Source of the DNA: Glaciecola siphonariae
Lineage (GTDB): Bacteria > Pseudomonadota > Gammaproteobacteria > Enterobacterales > Alteromonadaceae
Direction of reading: 5' to 3'
Assembly: GCF_042652645.1 (NCBI RefSeq)
Contig: NZ_JBHSGU010000002.1
Location: 806,001-870,000 of the forward strand
Length of the DNA stretch: 64,000 nucleotides
Shown here: positions 25,302-34,700 of the stretch, in pieces
Layout of the letters: the number at the start of each line of letters is the position of its first letter
How positions within the stretch are numbered: the stretch's first letter is position 1
The notes under the pieces: generated by a model
Told to the model about the DNA's origin: nothing
What the model saw: only the letters and a program-made list of their open reading frames with translations
The model's database searches: none
Translations under genes and position numbers: made by a program

Positions 25302-27435
25302 GCTATCACAGAGTCGGCCTTCCTCGTCGAACGAAAAATCAAGTTTAGTGGCTGAAGTCGATAAGCATTGTCCCGCCTATCTTGCTCTTGCAAAGATACT
25401 GCAGCAAAACAATTGGCAAGGTTCATTTAAAGACTTTCTTTCATACATCAGCGACCTTAGCACCAAGCCAACACTCGAAGAAATACGTGAAATTTTGTTT
25501 AACATTGGGTATCGCACGGAAAGAAAACATACCGCGATATCTATGATATCTTTATACGATTTGCCAACCATAATTCAGCACCGCGACGACGTATATTTTG
25601 CAGACCAAGACAATGATGGGGAATTGCTTATATCGAGCGCTGAAGCGAACAGTGTAGACCTAAACGGTGAAAAAGTGCATTGGTTAGTCATTCATGAACT
25701 TTCCACTCAGGCACCTAAGAAAGGCACATGGTTCAGCAGTCTTTCACGACAGTACAATCGTTATTTTCTGTCTGTGCTCATACTAAGCTTAGCAAATGCC
25801 CTACTCGGTCTCGCATTACCCTTGTTCACGATGTCGGTTTATGACTTCCTCATACCTGCGGGTTCTATTAATGGCTTGCTTGCAGTGGGTAGCGGCGCGC
25901 TAATTGCCCTAGTTTGGGTGATTTCGAATAACCGCTTACGCGCTAAGTTTCTCTCAAACATGAGCGCCAACCTTTATTTTCATTCAACTCAACAAGCGCT
26001 TAAACGCATTATGTCAATGCCGACTAACATATTGATGCAGTCATCAATTAGCACTAACAGTAATCGCATAAGGAGCCTTGAACGCATACGCGAGTTTGTC
26101 AGTGGTACGATGGCAATAAGTTTGTTTGATGCGCCATTTATCATAATCGCTATCATCGCAATCGCAATCTTATCTGGTTATTTGGTTTTGGTACCCATAA
26201 TTGGTGTACTTATTTATGCAGGGCTTGCTATTTTTTTCGAAAATCGAATGCATCAAAAAGCAGAGCAATCAGGCTCAGTTAATCAACTGCTACAATCAAG
26301 TATTAAACAGGCTATTGAGGGCGCAGGCGAACTGGGCCAAGCACGCTCTATTGTCCCCTGGCTAGACAAGCTAAAGAAGAGAAGCGTAAGGGCTGCGCGC
26401 GCTAATTTCGACTACAAGATGGTTTCTGCTATGCAGCAGTCTGTCGGAAAAATGCTGAATATGAGCATTGCGCTTACAACACTGGTCGTAGGTATACAGA
26501 TGGTAATGGCTGGCGTAATGAGTTCAGGTGGTTTGATTGCTGCGATGATGCTTATATGGCGGGTCACGGGCCCGCTTCAAGTCGCGTTTTTCTCAACCGC
26601 TCGCTATCATCAATTTAAAAATGCGGTCGCGCAAGTGAACACGCTTGTTGACAGCTCAGGCATGAATGCTCAACAAAATCGAGCCAATATAGAAGAGTGT
26701 CAGGCCAGCATTAACGCATCAAAACTCGTATTTCGTTACAGCGCCGATAGAGACGTAGCGCTTAACGGTCTTTCGTTCCAGTCTAAACCAGGTCAAAAGA
26801 TTGCATTAGTTGGAGAAAATGGCGCAGGCAAAACAACCCTGCTTAATATACTTGCTGGTGCGTACCCACCCCAAGCAGGTTCGGTTCAGCTTGACGGACA
26901 TGACATTAGACAGTTTAGCAATGTTGACTATGCATCAAAAGTGGTTCTGGTCAATGGTGAAAGCTTCTTTATAGATGGCACCATTTTAGAAAACTTAACA
27001 TTTTTTGCGCCTCTAGCAACGGATTCAGAGATTAGCGGTGCACTTGAGATGTTCGCGATCAACGCCTGTCTGAACGATCGTTATGCTGGGCTGAGTAACG
27101 TGCTAAGTAAAGATGGTCAAATACAGGTTGATGCAATGACCGCGCTTGGCATACAGCTTGTCATTGCAAAGCTTAATAATCCTTCCGTATATCTATTAGA
27201 TGACGTATATGACGGCAGCGATCATCCAGTGAGCATAGCTATTAAACGATTCATCCAAAATGTCCCCGCTGATGTAAGCATTATTTATGCTACACACAAC
27301 AAAGCTTTGATGCTGCTTGCTGATATCGCTGTGGTACTAAGCGAAGGTAGCGTTGAACGCGTGGCTGAATTAAATAAAGACGACACTAGCGACCAACCAC
27401 ATCAAGTTCCTGCGGAGAATAGTCATGGACAATAG
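25294..27435 (+). CDS. Type I secretion ABC transporter subunit with intact Walker A
   Basis: 713 aa. The N-terminal ~140 residues look like a C39-like domain without a clear peptidase Cys-His pair, followed by transmembrane segments (~158-210, 272-312, 385-430) and a nucleotide-binding domain from ~470. Walker A GENGAGKTT is at 507-515, Walker B is VYLLDD (Asp at the catalytic Glu position) and the switch His is in YATHNK. The signature motif is lost, with VDAMT (612-616) where LSGGQ belongs. It has a strong ribosome binding site (AGGAG) inside the previous gene. With the P-loop-less partner upstream, one composite site would keep Walker A plus a partial signature and the other would be dead. 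Family members export large RTX or adhesin proteins. Confidence 0.92.
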   Translation: MSELSQSRPSSSNEKSSLVAEVDKHCPAYLALAKILQQNNWQGSFKDFLSYISDLSTKPTLEEIREILFNIGYRTERKHTAISMISLYDLPTIIQHRDDVYFADQDNDGELLISSAEANSVDLNGEKVHWLVIHELSTQAPKKGTWFSSLSRQYNRYFLSVLILSLANALLGLALPLFTMSVYDFLIPAGSINGLLAVGSGALIALVWVISNNRLRAKFLSNMSANLYFHSTQQALKRIMSMPTNILMQSSISTNSNRIRSLERIREFVSGTMAISLFDAPFIIIAIIAIAILSGYLVLVPIIGVLIYAGLAIFFENRMHQKAEQSGSVNQLLQSSIKQAIEGAGELGQARSIVPWLDKLKKRSVRAARANFDYKMVSAMQQSVGKMLNMSIALTTLVVGIQMVMAGVMSSGGLIAAMMLIWRVTGPLQVAFFSTARYHQFKNAVAQVNTLVDSSGMNAQQNRANIEECQASINASKLVFRYSADRDVALNGLSFQSKPGQKIALVGENGAGKTTLLNILAGAYPPQAGSVQLDGHDIRQFSNVDYASKVVLVNGESFFIDGTILENLTFFAPLATDSEISGALEMFAINACLNDRYAGLSNVLSKDGQIQVDAMTALGIQLVIAKLNNPSVYLLDDVYDGSDHPVSIAIKRFIQNVPADVSIIYATHNKALMLLADIAVVLSEGSVERVAELNKDDTSDQPHQVPAENSHGQ

Positions 27436-28726
27436 TTTTATAAATCGGGCATTTCCTGATACCAGCAGAGATCGAACATTGATGCTCACGCTTATTTCGT
27501 TAGCCGTGTTCATTGCTTTGCTTGGCGTATGGTCATCCTTTGCAACGGTTCCAGAGGTCGCAAAAACTCGAGGCGAAGTGCTGCCTCAGGGGGGTGATGT
27601 ACAATTAGTTCAGAGCCTTAGCGGAGGTAAAATACTTCGCGTATTGGTTGCCGAAGGCGATTTGGTATCTGCAGGCGACCCTATCGCCGAGCTTGACCAG
27701 TCGGTTAGCGAGGCAGACATTAGACAGCTCGACGTTGAACATGCAGATTTAACCATGCGCATAGAACGCTTGCGCGCATTGGAGCAAGAGCGTAATCCAG
27801 ACTTTGGCGCTGAGGGTTCACAATTTCCCGGCATGGCGCGAGAACAACAAGACCTTTATGCCAGTCAACTAGCATTTATGCGCTCACAACTAAGCGTAAT
27901 TGAAGACCAGAAGGTGTCGAAACAAGCGTCTTTGGCGACTACTTTAAATCAGATTACATTCATTCAAAATCAATTGGATGCGGTGCAAAAAGAGGTCGAC
28001 CTTTTTACTGAGGCCGCTAGCAAAGGTCTTACATCTCAGCGTGAGTTTCTCGAAAAGCAAGAAGCATTAGCCTCGCTACAAAAAGACTCCGAGCAACTCA
28101 CCGGACAAGCCAAAGTATTGCAGAATGAATTAGCGACGATTGACGAACAACAGCGTTCTAAAAAATTGGAGTTGAAAACACAGTATCGCACTGAGCGTTC
28201 GGAGCTTGCTCTTAAACTGCGCGAACTTGAAGAAGAGCTGATTCAAGCGCATGCGTCGTTGGGACAAAACGCACTTATTGCTCCCTCAGATGGGATTATT
28301 AAGGCTCTACCGAATGCACAAGTAGGTTCAGTATTACAACCCGGGGGGGTTGTTGCCGAGCTTGTTCCTAGCGATCAGCCTTTAAACGTAGAGGTAAGAG
28401 TCTCTCCCAAAGATATTGGTTTCATTTCAGTGGGTCAGAGTGTTTTGATAAAAGTCGATGCGTACGATTATTCTCGTTTTGGTGCTATAGAGGGGGCTGT
28501 TGTTAGAGTTTCACCAGCCACATTTAACGATGATCGCACCGGGCAGCCCTACTTTAAAGCGATTATCAAGCCTAACACCGAGTTTGTCGGTAACAAAGAC
28601 AAAGGCCGGAGAATAAGAGTCGGCATGACGACTGAAGCTGATATCACAACCGGCCAAAAAACGATATTTCAGTATCTGCTTAAACCGGTATACACAACAG
28701 TCGATACGGCACTCTCCGAAAGATAA
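27425..28726 (+). CDS. HlyD-family type I secretion periplasmic adaptor
   Basis: 433-aa membrane-fusion protein linking the ABC exporter to an outer-membrane channel. A short cytoplasmic N-terminus is followed by one membrane span (~19-40). The lipoyl half-motif (GGKILRVLVAEGDLVSAGDPIAELD) comes next, then a long Gln/Glu/Lys coiled-coil hairpin (~95-280), the second lipoyl half (NALIAPSDGIIKALPNAQVGSV) and a beta-barrel domain. It starts 11 bases inside the end of the previous gene with a GGAGAA ribosome binding site. No TolC-like gene is in this operon, so the channel must come from elsewhere. Confidence 0.93.
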   Translation: MDNSFINRAFPDTSRDRTLMLTLISLAVFIALLGVWSSFATVPEVAKTRGEVLPQGGDVQLVQSLSGGKILRVLVAEGDLVSAGDPIAELDQSVSEADIRQLDVEHADLTMRIERLRALEQERNPDFGAEGSQFPGMAREQQDLYASQLAFMRSQLSVIEDQKVSKQASLATTLNQITFIQNQLDAVQKEVDLFTEAASKGLTSQREFLEKQEALASLQKDSEQLTGQAKVLQNELATIDEQQRSKKLELKTQYRTERSELALKLRELEEELIQAHASLGQNALIAPSDGIIKALPNAQVGSVLQPGGVVAELVPSDQPLNVEVRVSPKDIGFISVGQSVLIKVDAYDYSRFGAIEGAVVRVSPATFNDDRTGQPYFKAIIKPNTEFVGNKDKGRRIRVGMTTEADITTGQKTIFQYLLKPVYTTVDTALSER

Positions 28727-28754
28727 TTGATACGAATTTCAAGTGGACAGCAAG

Positions 28755-31700
28755 ATGAAAAGTCAAACTGAACGTGGCAAAAAAGACAGCGGTTCAAGTT
28801 CTGCTCCTCAAAAAAATGCTGCAGGTAAGCATGATTCCAATCGCAGCGAAACGATATCATCCTCGAAAGCTAAAAAAAGAAAAGACAGGCTAGCGAAAAT
28901 TGTTGGTGCGTCCCTAGCTGGAGAGTCCTCAATTGGACATTCAGAGGCCACAATAGGCATTGCTAAAGAAAATGATATTGGCCTAAACGGGCTCGAATCT
29001 AACAAGTTATTTGACTCATCTGCTCAGTTCCCTGCTTCAACCCATCCTGCGTTGGAAAATGAGACTGTTCGTGATGCAAACGACACTGAAGAGCTGGCAA
29101 GTCAAAATAATGCACCCACAGATGCGCCAGTCGAGCTTGCTAACATGGAAAGCATCAATGCTGATTTAGCTATTCTAAGGCAGGGGCATCGAGGGGGTAT
29201 TGAACAACTACCTGACGTAGATATAAAAGCCCCTGAAAACAATTCACCCGCTACGAACCTAGCTCTTCAGACCATCTCACTGGACAAAATTTCTATAGAA
29301 GGCCTATCCGCAAACGGTGAGTTGAACCTTGCTTCACACTTTACTGCTCCGCTTGTATTTACGCCGTCGATGACAAGGCCCCTCCCCTCGGTTACACCCA
29401 CTGCCACAACGCAGCCCTCTAAGACAGACACAACATCATCATTGGGTCAAACAACAGAGCCCACGCAGCCGCAAACTACCGGACCAACAACGCCTCCGGT
29501 CGCTCAAACAACAGAGCCCACGCAACCGCAAACTACCGGACCAACAACGCCTCCGGTCGCTCAAACAATTGAGCCCACGCAGCCGCAAACTACCGGATCA
29601 ACAACGCCTCAGGTCGGTCAAACAACAGAGCCCACGCAGCCGCAAACTACCGGACCAACAACGCCTCCGGTCGCTCAAACAATAGAGTCTACGCAAACGA
29701 AACCCGATTTCACGACGGGCGCTACCTTTACGCAAACGACGATTAAAGATGCACTAGGTGAGTTCACCATAAATGAGCATGGTAAATGGCAGTTTCATGC
29801 GAATGAAGCTACCCCTCAAATTCGCCACTTAGGGCTAGGAGATAAACTCGAGCATATCGTTAAAGTAACCGACACAAACGGTGTTGAGCATTCAATACAA
29901 GTGGAGATAGCTGGCAAAAATAGTGGGCCGTCGATTAGTCGCGTCAATTCTTTTACTATTGAGGAAGGAAGCCCGCCCTTATCTGGCAAACTTCATGCAA
30001 CTGATCCCGATCAGCACGACCTACTCTCTTATAGCACCGTTTCACATGTCAAAGGATTCAATCTGAATACAGACGGAACCTATAGTTTTGCTGCTGAACA
30101 TACTGATTATGCGCACCTTTTTGAAGGTGAAGTAAAGGTCATTCACATTCCGATAATCGTCTCAGATAATCATGGTGCGCAGGCAAAAAGCATACTTGAG
30201 ATTAAGGTTGTAGGCACTAATGATTTACCCACGGCAAGCGCGACCAATCTTCAAACGATAAAAGAGGACGGGCTTGTTCAGGGACAGATTCAAATAGGTG
30301 ATGTCGATAACAATGCTCAACTTTCTTCAACGATAGATATGCCTGTAGCCGGCCTCGTCATGAACACCGACGGACACTATACCTTCGACGCTTCACATAC
30401 TGCGTATCAAAGCCTAGCGGAAGGTGAAACGCTCGATCTACACGTCCCTGTGACGGTTACTGACGAACATGGAGCTACCGCGCATACCCAACTTAATATC
30501 CAAGTTATTGGCACTAACGATAAAGCAATTGTGGTTGGGCTAGACTACGCGATAAATACGGTTTCAGAGTCAAACGCTCAATCGATAAATGTTTCTGGAA
30601 AACTTTCTGTGCTAGATATTGACTCTGGTGAAGCTGCATTTTCATCACAGCTATTGCAAGGAACATATGGCACTTTGTCAATTGATGAATCTGGCGCTTG
30701 GCGATATTCAGCTGACAGATATCAGAGTGCACTCACTAGCCTAACGTCATCCGAGCGGGTTGATGAAACTTTTACAGTCAAAACCGCTGACGGAACTGAA
30801 CACAATATTCACATCGCTCTGAAAGGCGCAAATCAAGCTGCCGCAATTGCCGGTGTGTCAAGCGCGATGATGAAAGAGGATATGACGCAAAGCGTTAATG
30901 GGCAGTTGCTGATATCTGACCCTAACGCGGGCGAAGATATCTTTGTCGCCATGGATATAGACACTGAGCACGGTCATTTTTCGATAGACGAATCCGGCCA
31001 ATGGCAATTTGCCTTGAACAATCAACACCCCGATATTCAGGCACTGCCTGAAAATGGTTCAATCACCGAGAAGATTTTAGTCGGCAGTATCGACGGTACG
31101 CCTAAAGTCATACATATCAAGATAATTGGTACTAACGATAAACCCATCGTAGTCAATAACCCTGCTGTCTACGTTGATGAAGACAAACAAGTGTCTGGCA
31201 CGATACAGACTACCGATATCGATACTGGCGACGGCGTGAAAGTTACCTTAGATATGCCTGTGGCTGGGCTCACTATGCACGAAGACGGTAGCTATACCTT
31301 TGACTCTACTCATACTGATTATCAGCATCTTGCGGAGGGTGAAAAACTCAAGCTGCAGGTGCCTATCACCCTTACTGATAATGTTGGGGGACAAACACAT
31401 TCGCAGCTCACCATTCAAATCCAAGGCTCCAACGACAAACCTATTATCGTGGGTGTGGATTATGCGCTAGCAACCGAGAGTGACGCAAAAAATGGCTATA
31501 TCACCGCAAGCGGCGATCTTGACGTTTTAGACTTAGACCAAGGTGAATCCAACTTCTCCACGCAATTGTTATCGGGCAATTATGGCGCACTATCTATAGA
31601 TGAAAACGGCCATTGGTCATATATCGCCGATGCCACGCAAAAGAGCTTAGTATCATTAACTGACGGCAAACACGTTGACGAAGCCTTTGTTGTGCGCACT

Positions 31701-34700
31701 GTTGACGGCACTGAGCACACTATTAATATCCGCATAAAAGGCACAAATCAAGCCGCTGTGATTGGTGGTGTAACGAGTGCCATGTTGAAGGAAGATACTG
31801 CTCTAGACACGGCGAAAGGCGCTCTGAGCATATTTGACCCTGACACCGGTGAACAAGGCTTCATCGCGCAAGATAAAGACACTGAGCACGGTCATTTTTC
31901 GATAGACGAATCCGGCCAATGGCAATTTGCCTTAAATAATCAACACCCTGACATTCAGGCACTGCCTGAAAATGGGTCAATCACCGAGAAGATCGTAGTA
32001 GGCAGCATCGACGGTACTCCACAGATCATTAGCATTAATATTGTTGGTAAAAATGACGCCCCCGTCATCTCAGGAATTGCTACAGGAGAGATACACGAAG
32101 ATAGTACAAATGCGATCTCAGGCAGATTAACCGTACAAGATATTGATACTAATGCGAGCCACCAATTCGACATAATTGGTGCTCACAAGGGTACCTACGG
32201 AAGTCTAGATATTGATAGTAGAACCGGTGATTGGGTTTATCATTTGGACAACACAAAAGCGCAAACGCAGGCATTAGTAAAAGACCAAGTCGCGCACGAG
32301 CAATTCACCGTAGTCGCTACAGATGAGTTTGGTGCAAAAGTACAACATCAAATATCGGTAACCGTTCTTGGAACAAATGACATTCCAACCATTAGTCCAA
32401 TCAGTGACATAACTACCAAAGAAGGAGATGGCGTCGTATCAGGACAGATAAATGGTTTTGACGCCGACTTAAACGCCGTTTTGAGTTTTTCTACAGATAC
32501 TAGCGTAGACGGATTCTCATTAGATAGTGATGGAAGCTACACGTTTAATCCTTCAGCAAGCGTTTATCATTCACTCGCAGAGGGCGAAAGCAAACAAATT
32601 AGCATTCCTGTTACCGTTACAGATGAACAAGGCGCTTCATCTAGCCAAACGCTTTCAATTACCGTTGTCGGCATAAACAATGCGCCAAGCGTAACGGCCA
32701 CAAAGCTTAGTCCTGCAAACCTCGGTAACACTTTGGAAGATACCAGTAAACGCTTTACCGAGTCTGAGTTACTTAAGCTTGTGGGCGCGAGTGACCATGA
32801 AAGTACCGGTTCTTTATCAATAAGTGCTGTAAATGCTGAACATGGCACTTTTACCAAAGAGTCTGATGGAACCTGGCTATTTTCTCCTGCACAAAATTTT
32901 GGTGGAGAAAGCACAAAGGTCGGGATCACAGTGACAGATGGCAAGGAGCAGACTCAAGCGTTTGGTGAGTTAGCCATAGAAGCTGTCGCAGACAGGCCAC
33001 GCTCATCGATGGCAGAGTCAGTGCATACCAGTTTTAGCAACCACGACCCCGACCATCAATATAGTGGTACCTATGGTTATGTATCGCCGACACAATGGGG
33101 CTGGCAAACCGACAATCCCGACGGCCTCGTAGAACAAGGTGAAGGTGCTCCATATGGCGATACCTCGGGTGGTAATGTGGGCATCGTAGAATTAGAGGGA
33201 AAAGCAAACACGCCATCAAACATGTATCGCGATATCAAAACACAGGTTGGCGCTCAATATCACTTAGGATTTGACCTCACCGGTAGAACAGGCACAAGCT
33301 CAGAGGGTTCAGCGGTGCAGGTAATTTGGGAAGGTAAAGTGATTGATACCATCAGACCCACCGCCCATACATTCAAGTTTGTTCGTCATGAATACGATTT
33401 GACAGCAAGCGGGGAGAACTCGCGAATTGAAATAAGAGCGGTCGACCACGACGGCACTGGTGGCGTCATCGATAATCTCGATTTGGACTTTGAAGGTTTA
33501 ACAGGAAAAGAGGATACCGACTTACCAATAGCATTAAATTTAGAACTGACTGACACAGATGGGTCTGAAATAGAAACCGCCATAGTAGAAGGTTTGCCGC
33601 TGGGTTTCAGTATTACAGACGGTACGCATTCAAAAACGGTCACCCAAGCAGGTGAATCGGTATCGGCCGACGGCTGGGATTTAGACCATCTGGTCATAAG
33701 ACCAGCGCCAAATTTTAATGGTGAGGTGACGGTTGTCGTCAAAGCTGGCTCGCAAGAATTAAGTAATCAAGATACCGCTCATGTCTCCTACCCAATAAAG
33801 CTGACATTTACACCCGTAGATGACAAGCCCGAATTACAAAATGAGCAGGTGTCGGCCACCGAAGGAGGCGCGTTGATAACGGGTCACCTTGATGCGACGA
33901 GCGTTGATAGTGGTGTTAGCTTAAGCTATACATTGGGCAGTGCTGTTGAAGGCCTTACGCTGAACAGCGACGGCTCTTATTCTTTTGACCCAAGTAACAG
34001 TGCTTATTCTGGTTTGGCAGACGGCCAGAACAAACAAATGTCAGTGCCAATAACCGTAACTGATAGCAATGGCTTAAGTGATACAAAGGCACTTGTCATA
34101 AATATGACTGGCACCAATAATTCGCCTACTATTCAATCTATTTCACCCCTTTCGTTTAAAGAAGATGCTGCGATTGCCACCGGTACAATTACTGCAACCG
34201 ACCAGGATACCGGAGATACCCTTCATTTCAGTACCAGCGCACGAATAGAAGGCTTTACTATCGACGAACAAGGTAATTGGCAGTTTGATCCAAGCCATGA
34301 AGGGTATGAAAGACTGGCAGAAGGAGAATTAAACAATTTAGTTATCCCGATTACAGTGACTGACGGCCACGGTGGAACCGATACGCAAGAGCTCCACATC
34401 CAGGTCATTGGAACTAACGATATCCCTACAGTGCGAGCAACTCAGCGGCGTCCGGTTGATATGGGACAGTTAGACGAGGACCAAACAAAAACCTTCAGTG
34501 AATCTGAGCTCTTACACCAAGCCGGTGTCAGAGATTATGATCGCTCGGATACGCACCATATTACCGATATCACAAGTAGCGCAGGCGATTTTACAAAGCA
34601 AAGTAATAGAGATTGGCTGTTCACGCCTCACAAAGATGCGCACGGTAACGACTTACCCGTCTCAATCAAAATAAGTGACGGTATAGCTGAGGTGTCGGCC

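Noticed and set aside
28755..28870. LapG-type cleavage site (NAAG near residue 25) suggesting LapA-like retention
   Set aside because: It is far too close to the N-terminus, the preferred T/A/P before AAG is absent, no LapD/LapG genes are nearby, and no retention-module fold is recognisable.
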